A DNA stretch of 64,000 bases from Erysipelotrichaceae bacterium (lineage in GTDB: Bacteria; Bacillota_I; Bacilli_A; Erysipelotrichales; Erysipelotrichaceae): the NCBI GenBank assembly GCA_017405785.1, contig JAFQZR010000006.1, forward strand, positions 1 to 64,000, written 5' to 3'. The number at the start of each line of letters is the position of its first letter. Position 1 is the stretch's first letter. The translations under genes and the position numbers were made by a program. Below are positions 44,876 through 53,857 of the stretch, piece after piece. The notes beneath the pieces are model-generated. The model saw nothing but the letters and a program-made list of their open reading frames with translations, was not told the origin of the DNA and did not search any database.

Positions 44876-47218
44876 TTACCTGTAATAGTACCGGATGGCA
44901 TAATTATCGCTTACACCCATGATGTTCTTTACGACAGAATCATCCAGTCTGGCCATGCCACCCATGACAACAGCGCTGTGGATGCTGTTTTTCTTTATGT
45001 AGCTCTTGGCTGTGGAAGCATTCCGCGGTCTGGTCAGGATTACCGGACCATTAAGCCGGTAAGCCAGAGGTCCCCCGCATAAGCCGTCCGGGAAGTCATG
45101 GCTGTAGGCAATGACTGCCGTATCAGCTTGTGGGAAGAATCTTTCCGCGATCATCTGCGAAGTTTCAAAACGGGTAGCTCCGGCAATTCTGTCCACTTCA
45201 CCGTATTTCTTCAGCCGGTTTTCAATCGAGGAATTGACTGCGTTGGTTCCACCCAGAACAATGATCTGTTTTCCCTGATTCCGGCTCAGAAATTCCCTCT
45301 GCCGCGCATTCAGTTCATCTTTTACCAGCAGAACCGGTAAACCGGTCGCTGATGCCGATAGGCTGTCGGCGAAATTCAGTCCCGTTCCTACCAGTATGTA
45401 CTCCGTATCCATGCCTGCTTCTTCCAGAATTGCCAGGTTGGTAAGGTACCTGTTACTTCCTTCAAGGCGCTTGACGGAAGCTATGTTCTTTAATTCCTTC
45501 TCTACGGCACTTGATACTGCTGCCGTACCGCCCAGAATATATATCGTTCCTTCAGGATTCATTCTATCCCGGATGTACGCAGTTATCATGTCCACCTTGG
45601 CGTCGTTAATCAGGATGATCGGCGCTTCTTTAACAGCTGCCAGATATGAACCGGCTAAGGCATCCGCAAATGACTGTCCGCTGGCGATGATCACACAGTC
45701 GAGCTTCTCGATTCCCATGGTTTCCATGAAAACGTCAGTTACAGCCATGCCGGTCTTATATCTGTTATCACCGAAGGCTCTCTTGATGTAATCGTTCTTT
45801 GCTGTCTTGACCCATGTTCCGGTCCAGTCTGCCGCATTGGCACCGTATTCTTCATACAGTTCGGTCTCACTCTTCAGAAGACGTCCGTTCTTCCAGTATC
45901 CGGAAGGAAGGTATGCTTCATCAGACCACTTGGTAAACGCCGTACCTAAGGTGATCTGCTGCAGGCTGTCACACTTATCGAACCGCCCGGTCATATCGGT
46001 AACCTTAGCGGTATCTAATCCGGTTATATGTAATTCGTCCATTTTTGAACAATCATAGAACATGTATGCCATGTTTTCCAGCTTGCCTGTAACAAAATGA
46101 TCAATGTTCAGTGAACTTAACCCGGAACACTCAGCGAACATGCCGTCCATTTCGGTAACAGCTGCGGTGTTGAAGCTGCTGATGTTCAGGTCGTTAAGAG
46201 AACTGCAGCCGTAGAACATGCCTGACATGTCAGTAACCTTGGCGGTGTCAAAACTGCCGAGGTTAAGAGAACTCAGAGAACTGCAGCTCTCAAACATTGA
46301 AGCCATGTTTGTAACCTTTGAAGTCTTAATGCCGTTTATGGACAGAGAGGTCAGGGATGTACATCCCGCAAACATCTGCTGCATATCAGTGACCTTGGCG
46401 GTATGTAATTTACTGACGTCCAGCGAAGTCAGAGATGAACAGTTTCTGAACATGAATGACATGTCTGTGTTCTTGGCGGTTGTGATCTTGCTGAGATCCA
46501 ATGAAGTCAATGCTTTGCAGCCTTCAAACATGCCTTTCATGCCAATTACGGATGTTGTAACGAAGTTGTTCAGTGATAAGGAAGTGAGTTTTTCACATCC
46601 CTTGAACATTTCGGTCATGTCATATACCGAAGATGTATTAAATGAACTGATGTTCAGTTCTCTTAATGAACTGCAGCCTTCAAACATGCTGCACATTACC
46701 TGGACGCGCGCTGTACTCAGCAGGCTCAGATCCAGAGTTTCCAGTTTCCGGCAGTTGTGAAAAAGGTGAGCCATGGAAGAGGCATTCTCCGTATCGAACC
46801 CTGTCGCATTGAACGAGACCAGATTACGGCATTCACCGAACCACCATCTGATTATCTGCGGCTTGATTTCTGTTTCCGGCGCTACATATACTCTGATGAT
46901 ACTGTTACGCTTATCAGCCCAGGGAATGTTTTCCGTGTTTTCGATGTCAGCGTAAATGATACCGGTATATTCATTGCCGTAAATATCGGCTAAAGTACCG
47001 TTTACACCGTTTTCGTAGGTTTCGGGACTTCTGACAAAGATCAGGTCGCCGTTATCGGCGAAGACGGCATAGGCCGTTCCGCTGGTCGGTACGACATCGA
47101 TTCTTTCCGAATCACCGACTTCATCTTCCGCAGACACAGTAAAGACCGCGTGATCAGCGATCACAACGGACAGGCATATCATTATTGCCAGTATGATCTT
47201 TACCAGTTTATCTGCCAT
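44876..47218 (-). CDS. BspA-like repeat surface protein with CWB2 repeats
   Basis: 780 residues from ATG 47218, with GGGAGG four bases upstream. Signal peptide to about residue 30 (ends TVSA). About twelve 26-residue BspA/DUF285 repeats follow (consensus C-S-S-L-x-x-L-[DN]-[IL]-S, then TAKVTDMxxMF), then three CWB2 repeats (about 478-775). BspA-like proteins are often adhesins. It sits inside the polysaccharide locus, between a glycosyltransferase gene and ugd, and its wall anchor may be that very polymer. Confidence 0.85.
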   Translation of the reverse strand: MADKLVKIILAIMICLSVVIADHAVFTVSAEDEVGDSERIDVVPTSGTAYAVFADNGDLIFVRSPETYENGVNGTLADIYGNEYTGIIYADIENTENIPWADKRNSIIRVYVAPETEIKPQIIRWWFGECRNLVSFNATGFDTENASSMAHLFHNCRKLETLDLSLLSTARVQVMCSMFEGCSSLRELNISSFNTSSVYDMTEMFKGCEKLTSLSLNNFVTTSVIGMKGMFEGCKALTSLDLSKITTAKNTDMSFMFRNCSSLTSLDVSKLHTAKVTDMQQMFAGCTSLTSLSINGIKTSKVTNMASMFESCSSLSSLNLGSFDTAKVTDMSGMFYGCSSLNDLNISSFNTAAVTEMDGMFAECSGLSSLNIDHFVTGKLENMAYMFYDCSKMDELHITGLDTAKVTDMTGRFDKCDSLQQITLGTAFTKWSDEAYLPSGYWKNGRLLKSETELYEEYGANAADWTGTWVKTAKNDYIKRAFGDNRYKTGMAVTDVFMETMGIEKLDCVIIASGQSFADALAGSYLAAVKEAPIILINDAKVDMITAYIRDRMNPEGTIYILGGTAAVSSAVEKELKNIASVKRLEGSNRYLTNLAILEEAGMDTEYILVGTGLNFADSLSASATGLPVLLVKDELNARQREFLSRNQGKQIIVLGGTNAVNSSIENRLKKYGEVDRIAGATRFETSQMIAERFFPQADTAVIAYSHDFPDGLCGGPLAYRLNGPVILTRPRNASTAKSYIKKNSIHSAVVMGGMARLDDSVVKNIMGVSDNYAIRYYYR
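45955..46840 (-). repeat. Tandem 78-base repeats coding BspA units
   Basis: About twelve in-frame units of 78 bases, each coding a 26-residue BspA repeat with a Cys at its start. They are diverged at base level but keep phase without a gap. Unit number could change by recombination. Confidence 0.75.
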
Positions 47219-47243
47219 CTTTCCTCCCGTATATATCAACAGA

Positions 47244-48440
47244 CTATCTGGCCAGCTTTTTCAGTTCAGTTTCCAGTCTGTCAACAACTGTTTTCTTGTT
47301 AAAGTTCTGTTCATAGTATTTTCTGCCGTTAGATCCCATTTTTTCCAACAGAGCCTTGTCTCTGTGCTTCATGATCTCTTCCGCAAAGCTTCGGTAATCT
47401 TCGGAATCGACACAGAAACCGCAGTCTGCTTCTTTAATTACAACCGGAATCTCGCCTTTGGCAGCCGCAAATACCGGTTTACCGGCCGCCATGTATGACT
47501 GTACCTTGGCAGGTAAGGTCAGAGATATGAATTCATCATTTACCAGCATTACCATCATGGCATCAGCCTGCGCATAGTATGCCGGCATCTCTTCCTTTGG
47601 CTTACGGCCCAGGAAGTTGACGTTGTTTATGCCCATTTCCCGTTTCATTTGCTTAAGGTTCTCCAGTTCGCTGCCGTCACCAACAATGTCAAATACCACG
47701 CTGTCGTCCTTATATTCCTTTTCAATGATCTCAGCGGCCTTCAGTACGGTATCAACGCTCTGAGCCGTCCCGATATTGCCCGCAAACATCAGTCTGAACT
47801 TACCGTCAGTACTTTCATTAACCTCTGAATTCTCAAAGGAATCATCCGCAAACTGCGGAAGATAACCGATTTCCTCAGCAGGAATGCCGATTACGTCATT
47901 GAAGTACTTCTTGAACATCTGGGATGTAACCAGAATACGGTCCGCCTGTTTGTAGTAATTCTGGGAAACCTTCAAATAGTGATTGTATACTGCTCCGGAA
48001 CTGATTCCGCCCGCTGACAGGCTGGCCGGCCACAGATCCATGCAGTAAAGCAGCACTTTTGTACCGTGAAGTTTTTTGTATTTCATGGCAGCTCGCACCA
48101 TCATGACCGGAGATGACTGGTTGGTAAATACAACATCATAGTCATCGTCCAGGTTTTTCAGATAACCGGCAGATGAAAGCGAATAACTGTAGTAGTTAAT
48201 TACCCTGAATAAAGGTCCTTTCTTTCTGGGAACGGTAAAACTGCGGAAGATCTTTACTCCGTTTCTTTCTTCGATTCGGTTCTTTCCGTTTTCATATCCC
48301 GGATATACCTCACCTAACGGATAGTTGGGCACGTCCGTAAGAACATGTACTGCATGTCCTCTGGCTGCCAGTTCTTCACAGGTATTGGTCAAAGGGAACG
48401 GTTCAGGCCAGTAATGCTGGCATACTACTAATATTTTCAT
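47244..48440 (-). CDS. GT4 glycosyltransferase, WbuB/WcaI type
   Basis: 398 residues from ATG 48440 (AAAGG at the right distance; the ATG at 48452 would overlap the LCP gene). It begins KILVVCQHYWPEPFPLTN, then GHAVHVLTDVPNYPLGEVYPGY, and has LLYCMDLWPASLSAGG and MFAGNIGTAQSVDTVL; these mark the WbuB/WcaI group. WbuB is described as an L-FucNAc transferase, which agrees with capEFG in the same locus, so I infer UDP-L-FucNAc as donor. No membrane helix is seen. Confidence 0.85.
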   Translation of the reverse strand: MKILVVCQHYWPEPFPLTNTCEELAARGHAVHVLTDVPNYPLGEVYPGYENGKNRIEERNGVKIFRSFTVPRKKGPLFRVINYYSYSLSSAGYLKNLDDDYDVVFTNQSSPVMMVRAAMKYKKLHGTKVLLYCMDLWPASLSAGGISSGAVYNHYLKVSQNYYKQADRILVTSQMFKKYFNDVIGIPAEEIGYLPQFADDSFENSEVNESTDGKFRLMFAGNIGTAQSVDTVLKAAEIIEKEYKDDSVVFDIVGDGSELENLKQMKREMGINNVNFLGRKPKEEMPAYYAQADAMMVMLVNDEFISLTLPAKVQSYMAAGKPVFAAAKGEIPVVIKEADCGFCVDSEDYRSFAEEIMKHRDKALLEKMGSNGRKYYEQNFNKKTVVDRLETELKKLAR

Positions 48441-48441
48441 C

Positions 48442-50106
48442 TTACCTTTCATTGATGATCTCTTTGATCATCTTTATTGCGTTGGAAACCGCGCTGTCAT
48501 CAGGAATGAAGACACTGTATGTCTGGGCTTCGTGGGTTACGGTCTGTAACTCCGTAACGATCTCTACCAGCTGGTTTCCTTCTTCGTCATAGACCGGATT
48601 GCCTTCTTCATCAACAACCGGTACTTCAACTTCTACTTCTTCTTCGGCTTCATAGTCGCCGTTGCCCATGGCATAACTGGTTCTCATATCTGTGTAACCC
48701 GTTATCGTTGCGGTTGACAGGTTCCAGCTGGCCATGTCATCAAGCTGCATCTGTACCAGAGCATAGATCTGATTAATGTCCAGATCTGTTATAAAGGTAC
48801 CTTCTACTGCTTTCAGCAAGTCAGAAACCTTTGTTATGACGGATACCTGAGTAACCTTATCAATAATACCCTGCAGGACTATGGCCTGATGTCTTACTCT
48901 GTCGACATCTCCGTTTCTCAGGCTCTTTCTTTCTCTGACATAACCTAAGGCCTGGTCGCCGTTGAGATGGATCCTTCCTTCTTTGAAGGTTGATACTGTT
49001 CCGCTCATTCTGCCGGTATCGTGGTCAAACTGCGTGTAGGAGAACGTCATTTCATAAGGGTTATCAATGTCAATTCCGCCCAGAGCGTCAATCACATTTA
49101 CCAGCGACTGGAAGTTTATCCTGACAAAATAGTTGATTTTAACTCCGAACAAGTTATTCAGAGTCTGTTCCCAGGTATCCATTCCGTACACTGTGGCATG
49201 TGTCAGTTTGTCCATGGCACTGTAATCACCCCATAAAGCTACATAGGTATCTCTTGGTATTGATACTATCAGAGCCTTCTTGGTCAGCGGATTTACCACT
49301 ATCAACATGTTTACATCTGATCTGGTGAGATTACTTGGATTCATTTCACTGTAATCCCAGGTGTCGTTGCCGCTTACCGCAATGATAAACGGTTCAGTGG
49401 TAATACTTCCTACCGCATTGGTCCGGTAATTCAGCTGGATCTTATGCTCGATCGTATATACCTTTCTGGTCTGTTCACCAAACTGAGAGAAATCAGAGTT
49501 CTCCGATATGAAACCGGCATAGGTTTCATTGATAAGAGCGGCATCGACTTTTCCGGCCAGCAGATCTTCAGCCAATACATAGACATCTTCATAAGGAACT
49601 GTTTCGATCCGTTTTCCGTTTAATTCGCGGGAGATGACTTTGCAGGAATAATCGGCATACTCAGTATCCTTGCCTGTCAGTACGGCTACTCTGGCATTCT
49701 CCAGATCCAGTACGTTTTCAATGGCTGAATCCGTTCTGGTATAAACGCTCATCAGCAGTGTTCCTTCCTCCGGAACCTTGTTGAACATTCTTTCCAGCTG
49801 TCCCATGTAATCAGGTATCTTTGTGTTGACCAGAAACAGACCGGCTGCCAGTGCTCCGCAGATCAGTATCTGCAGAAACTTGTTAAAGGTGTTTACGCCC
49901 GGGATGAACGCTATCAGGCCGAAGAATACGTTAACACCAATCAGCGCATACATCATGATGTCAGTGTATTTCTGCGGAATGATCTGTAATCCCGTAACGG
50001 TTTTATATGTCACATACGACATCGCTATCAGCCCGATGGCTACTGCCATTGAGAAGATGTACGCTATCGTATGCAGCACGCTTTTCTTTTTGTTTGTTTT
50101 TTTCAT
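48442..50106 (-). CDS. LytR-CpsA-Psr (LCP) family glycopolymer ligase
   Basis: 554 residues from ATG 50106, preceded by GGAGGA. Three membrane helices at the N-terminus (about 10-105), then an extracytoplasmic part with an accessory domain and the LCP core (about 250-450): NMLIVVNPLTKKALIVSIPRD with the catalytic Arg, THATVYGMDTWEQTL, ALGGIDIDNPYEM, and YVRERKSLRNGDVDRVRHQ. LCP enzymes transfer undecaprenyl-linked polymers to peptidoglycan. It should attach the product of this locus to the wall. An acidic segment near the end contains several EEE/VVDEEG repeats. Confidence 0.92.
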   Translation of the reverse strand: MKKTNKKKSVLHTIAYIFSMAVAIGLIAMSYVTYKTVTGLQIIPQKYTDIMMYALIGVNVFFGLIAFIPGVNTFNKFLQILICGALAAGLFLVNTKIPDYMGQLERMFNKVPEEGTLLMSVYTRTDSAIENVLDLENARVAVLTGKDTEYADYSCKVISRELNGKRIETVPYEDVYVLAEDLLAGKVDAALINETYAGFISENSDFSQFGEQTRKVYTIEHKIQLNYRTNAVGSITTEPFIIAVSGNDTWDYSEMNPSNLTRSDVNMLIVVNPLTKKALIVSIPRDTYVALWGDYSAMDKLTHATVYGMDTWEQTLNNLFGVKINYFVRINFQSLVNVIDALGGIDIDNPYEMTFSYTQFDHDTGRMSGTVSTFKEGRIHLNGDQALGYVRERKSLRNGDVDRVRHQAIVLQGIIDKVTQVSVITKVSDLLKAVEGTFITDLDINQIYALVQMQLDDMASWNLSTATITGYTDMRTSYAMGNGDYEAEEEVEVEVPVVDEEGNPVYDEEGNQLVEIVTELQTVTHEAQTYSVFIPDDSAVSNAIKMIKEIINER

Positions 50107-50155
50107 TTCTTCCTCCGAAAACAAACCCCATATATATTACACAGGATGTATCCTG

Positions 50156-51346
50156 TTATCTGTTCAGAAGTGATTCATATAATTCCAGATAGTTTCGGCT
50201 CATGTTTGAATCAGAGTATCTTGACATTTCCTCTTCAGGAATACTGTCAATATTGAGCTCTCTTATGGCCTTAAGTAGGCTTTCAGGAGTATTCTGTTGT
50301 GTTACAAGACCCGTATGCTCGTTGATCACCTCAACGCTGCCTCCGGTATTGTAGGTAATGACAGGTGTACCGCAGCATATGGACTCCAGGTTGACGGTCG
50401 GATAATTGTCCTCAAATGTCGGGTTGACCAGTACATAAGCCTGTGTATACAGCCGTGCCAGCTGTTTTACGTTCTCTGTTCTCTTGATTCCCGTTATTTT
50501 CGGGTTCAGCTTCTTTAACTGGGCATCATTAAGGCCTACCGTTACCAGCTGATATTCATCATCCAGCATATCTGCCAGAGCCATCAGATCATCAAGGCCT
50601 TTTCTTCTTTCCCAGACCGAAGCGATGCTTAAGATGATCTTCTTATTTCCTGGTATGTTGAACAGTTCATACACGTCAATGTCTTCCGTAGGCTTGAAAT
50701 TACTGACATTTACGCCGTTGTTGATGCAGACGACCTCGTAATTCTTAAGAATTGACTGTCCGATCAGTCCTTTCAGCCACAACGAAGGAGTAACAAGGGT
50801 CATGTTTTTAACCCCGTTGAAGATCTCTTTCTTTTTCCGGTATTCTTTCCGGGATGTATCAAAGATAAGTGATCTTGGATAGTCATTTTTACGAGGACAG
50901 TGACCGCATCCGGTTTTCCACTTGTCACACTCCGGATAATCGAAATAGGCACAGTGGCCAGTAAAGGCCCAGCAGTCATGCAAGGTCCACACAACCGGAC
51001 AGTCCTGTTTCTTCAGATACTCAAACAGCATGGTTTTATTGACATAGTAACCATGCACGTTATGGATCTGAATGATATCAGGCTTGATTCTTTCAATCTC
51101 GCTGATCAGTCTGTTGGTAGCGGCCATGCTCAGCTCGGCATGCATGCCGAAAACTCTGGTGTTTATACCGCTGATATAAGTCTCCAGAGTGTTGCTGATC
51201 TTGGTACAGGTTTCATCAAACGGCTTGCCTCTGCCATAGAAGTTATGTACTTCATAACCTTCTTTTCTGGCAGCGTCGCTGATTGATTTGGCGATTCTTC
51301 CCGTACTTCCGTAACATACAGAGTTGATCTGAACCAGTTTCTTCAA
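50156..51346 (-). CDS. GT4 family glycosyltransferase, TTG start
   Basis: 396 residues from a TTG at 51346 preceded by GGGGAGAAGGA. The protein then starts in the family's usual way (KKLVQINSVCYGSTGRI). The ATG at 51430 would overlap the upstream gene and add 28 odd residues. Other features: HDCWAFTGHCAYFDYPECD with a Cys cluster that may bind metal, ILSIASVWERRKGLDDL, and NPTFEDNYPTVNLES (donor site). It adds one sugar to the repeat unit. Confidence 0.82.
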   Translation of the reverse strand: MKKLVQINSVCYGSTGRIAKSISDAARKEGYEVHNFYGRGKPFDETCTKISNTLETYISGINTRVFGMHAELSMAATNRLISEIERIKPDIIQIHNVHGYYVNKTMLFEYLKKQDCPVVWTLHDCWAFTGHCAYFDYPECDKWKTGCGHCPRKNDYPRSLIFDTSRKEYRKKKEIFNGVKNMTLVTPSLWLKGLIGQSILKNYEVVCINNGVNVSNFKPTEDIDVYELFNIPGNKKIILSIASVWERRKGLDDLMALADMLDDEYQLVTVGLNDAQLKKLNPKITGIKRTENVKQLARLYTQAYVLVNPTFEDNYPTVNLESICCGTPVITYNTGGSVEVINEHTGLVTQQNTPESLLKAIRELNIDSIPEEEMSRYSDSNMSRNYLELYESLLNR

Positions 51347-51404
51347 ATGTCCTTCTCCCCGTTGTCTTCTGACTTCATAATAATATAGATCTGTGTAATA
51401 TCTT

Positions 51405-52124
51405 TTAAATGAATCCGTGTCCCAGTTCAACCGGTGAATCCGGTTTTCTGTATTTTTCCAGTCTTTCCTGATAGGTTTCCATCAGTTCATCCCTGAAAGC
51501 CACGTTTCCCTTCTGCCCGCAAAGTGTAAGCAGGTGTTCGGTAAATAACGGGTTGTATACCAGCAGAGGTCCCAGACAGTAGGTTCCGTAGAAATTCATG
51601 TAATGAATTCCTTCGTATTCATCATTAAAGCTGTCTCCGAGTCCCTTTTCCATTTTCAGGAAATGATTTTCATTAATACCCTTTATTACCGAGAACTGCG
51701 ATTTAACTGCCACAATCGGAATCTCTTCAAACTGTGCCAGTACAATATAGTTCAGTCTCTTATCAAAACTGCGTTCTGCCTGATAATCAAAGATGCCCAG
51801 CATCTCTGTTTTTTTGTTTCCGTCCAGTATATACTGGCCAAACAGCTCCACAGCATTACCGGTTACCAGAAATACCGTTCCCTTTTCGATCAGTTCTCTG
51901 ATTCTGCCTTTGTACTGTGACAGTTTATCTCTGACCAGAAGCTGTTTTGGTTCGCTCATGGACCCGATGTAGATGAAATCCACGTCTTCACTGACAAACC
52001 AAGGCTCTTCTTCAAGCCCGGTTTCCCTGAAAACAGCGTCATTACATGACTGTCTGAATAACATCATGTTGCCGGCATCACCGTAGATAGAGGCAAGTTC
52101 AGGATACAGGATCTCCCGTTTCAT
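51405..52124 (-). CDS. GatD-like amidotransferase lacking catalytic Cys and His
   Basis: 239 residues from ATG 52124, with GGGAGG inside the end of the MurT-like gene. The fold matches GatD (LYPELASIYGDAGNMMLF; IRELIEKGTVFLVTGNAVELFG; EGIHYMNFYGTYCLGPLL). In GatD the loop reads ICGG with the nucleophilic Cys; here it is VTGN, Thr88 in place of Cys. The usual GTYLHGP reads GTYCLGP, Leu184 in place of the His. Glutamine hydrolysis by the standard route looks impossible. It is coupled to the MurT-like gene, so a complex is likely, perhaps structural or using another nitrogen source. Confidence 0.75.
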   Translation of the reverse strand: MKREILYPELASIYGDAGNMMLFRQSCNDAVFRETGLEEEPWFVSEDVDFIYIGSMSEPKQLLVRDKLSQYKGRIRELIEKGTVFLVTGNAVELFGQYILDGNKKTEMLGIFDYQAERSFDKRLNYIVLAQFEEIPIVAVKSQFSVIKGINENHFLKMEKGLGDSFNDEYEGIHYMNFYGTYCLGPLLVYNPLFTEHLLTLCGQKGNVAFRDELMETYQERLEKYRKPDSPVELGHGFI

Positions 52125-52125
52125 A

Positions 52126-53496
52126 CTACATACCTCCCTTGTCAATGTTCTGCTTTATAACATCGATGATGTGATCTCTCATGGCGATGGAATACATTAC
52201 ATCATGCAGAATGATGTATTTGTCCACGTCACCGAAACTGATCAGAGGATCTATTTCCTCTGTTTTTTCCGCTGTCTGAATGATTTCCGGCTTAACACCT
52301 GCCAACAGAAGTCTGTTTCTGTGTTCCTTATGTCTCTGACCGATCACAATGATATGCTTTATAGAATCATCAGCCAGAAACTGATAGTCGGTACTGTAGA
52401 TATAAGGAGTAGCCTCGATACGGCTTTCCTCCTTGAGGATTTCATCATATAACATGATCACGGCTTTATTACCTGATTCTTTTCCTGCATATTCCATGGT
52501 CGTGCTCATGGCGGTAGGATTCTGCCGCTTGCTGCAGAGGTCTCTTATTTCAATACCCTTATATACTTCTGTTCTGTCCCTGTTTTCCGGCAGTTTAGCC
52601 TTTTTCAGCAATTCAGCTGTCTTTTCCGGTGTGTATCCCATGGTTCTGAACAGGGAAACAACAGAAGCCAGATTATATATGTTGAACAGCGCTGACGAAA
52701 ATACCGGATATTCGTTCTTTCCGTCCTTTTCTGAAATGATCACGCTGTCATCTCTGATTTCTTCAACAAAATAATCTCTTTCAGGAGACTTATAACCGCA
52801 CTTCGGGCAATAGAATTCTCCGAAATGGCGGTAATTCTTATACTTGTACACCGGTGTGCTTCCGCATTTCGGGCATACTGGGAAATCGTTAGTAAGGTAC
52901 GTTTCCTTTAACCGTCCCTGATCGGTAACACCAAAGAATACTCTTGGGCTGTTTTCACCGATTCCGCAGCAGATCGGATCATCACCGTTGATGATTAGTA
53001 CGGTTTCAGTATAGTGACTGCATCCGGTGATGATGCGTTCAGATACATAGTCAGGATTGGCGTTACGGTGTAGTGAATCAGTAGCCAGGTTATTGATGAT
53101 CAGATACTGTGGTTTTATCATCTCCAGCATGTAGGAAACCGTAATTTCATCCATTTCGACCACTGCTACATCCTTGGTGCTCTTATTGAAAATGTTTACG
53201 GCACCAAGAAAAAGCCTGGCATAGCCGGCATTGTCATTCGCACCCCAGCTGTTATAGGCTACACTGTAGCCCTGAGCTTCAAACATATCGGCGATGATCT
53301 TGGTTATGGATGTCTTTCCATTTGTTCCGGTAACCGCTACAACGATCTTTGGTTTGGCAACATACTTTACAAACTCAAAGAAAAGCCTCATGGACCGCAT
53401 ACCCGGACGGTCATCATTGACTCTTCCTTTTTTCATGTAATACCAGAGAACCAGCTTACCGGCCCACAGGCTGATGAAAAACCTGATTTTCTTCAT
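52126..53496 (-). CDS. MurT-like Mur ligase, divergent
   Basis: 456 residues. An N-terminal hydrophobic stretch, the ATP loop VTGTNGKTS (residues 57-63 are GTNGKTS), VVEMDEI in place of the usual EADE, and a zinc ribbon with Cys208, 211, 230 and 233 all match MurT. The C-terminal DUF1727 part is altered: the usual ADGxDxSWxWD region is replaced by EESRIEATPYIYSTD, and NPxG reads NPTA. MurT with GatD amidates lipid II D-Glu. With the altered C-terminus and its inactive-looking GatD partner, this pair may act on something else. Overlap of start and stop couples the two genes. Confidence 0.75.
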   Translation of the reverse strand: MKKIRFFISLWAGKLVLWYYMKKGRVNDDRPGMRSMRLFFEFVKYVAKPKIVVAVTGTNGKTSITKIIADMFEAQGYSVAYNSWGANDNAGYARLFLGAVNIFNKSTKDVAVVEMDEITVSYMLEMIKPQYLIINNLATDSLHRNANPDYVSERIITGCSHYTETVLIINGDDPICCGIGENSPRVFFGVTDQGRLKETYLTNDFPVCPKCGSTPVYKYKNYRHFGEFYCPKCGYKSPERDYFVEEIRDDSVIISEKDGKNEYPVFSSALFNIYNLASVVSLFRTMGYTPEKTAELLKKAKLPENRDRTEVYKGIEIRDLCSKRQNPTAMSTTMEYAGKESGNKAVIMLYDEILKEESRIEATPYIYSTDYQFLADDSIKHIIVIGQRHKEHRNRLLLAGVKPEIIQTAEKTEEIDPLISFGDVDKYIILHDVMYSIAMRDHIIDVIKQNIDKGGM

Positions 53497-53506
53497 TTCT
53501 GTTTCC

Positions 53507-53845
53507 TTACTTGACGTAGTCTACGTCAATAGGTTTGTCCATTTCCTTTTCTCTTCTGGCAGCAGCTTCTTCTTCGTGCTTTTTCTCCAGTTCACCGATC
53601 TTCTTCTGCAGATCAGCGATCTTCTTTTCGTTTTCTTCCTTGGCTTTCTTAGCCTTGTCTCTGTTTTTCTTGGCTTCGTGGAATTCAAATGTTACCAAAA
53701 GAACAAAGATGATGATCATGATAATAAGAATGGCGGTAATCTTCATCGGCACTCTGACTGTGGCATTTAACTGGATCACAAAGATCAGTTCAACAACAGT
53801 AAGGGCAAACAAAGCTATTTCCATCAGAATCTGCAAAAACTTCAT
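53507..53845 (-). CDS. Small membrane protein with coiled coil
   Basis: 112 residues: two membrane helices (about 5-25 and 33-53), then a charged helix (about 55-100) rich in Lys and Glu with heptad-like spacing. The layout is like LapA-domain proteins, but I do not assign it. AGGAGG precedes the ATG. It is read with mutS and the MurT-like gene. It could organise a membrane complex for polymer assembly. Confidence 0.55.
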   Translation of the reverse strand: MKFLQILMEIALFALTVVELIFVIQLNATVRVPMKITAILIIMIIIFVLLVTFEFHEAKKNRDKAKKAKEENEKKIADLQKKIGELEKKHEEEAAARREKEMDKPIDVDYVK

Positions 53846-53857
53846 GTTTCCGTCCTC

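Noticed and set aside
46218-46760. Open frame of 180 residues on the + strand
   Set aside because: It is the mirror of the BspA repeats; its periodicity comes from the real gene on the - strand.
45955-46840. CRISPR-like regular repeats
   Set aside because: Units are contiguous, diverged and code for BspA repeats; there are no spacers and no cas genes.
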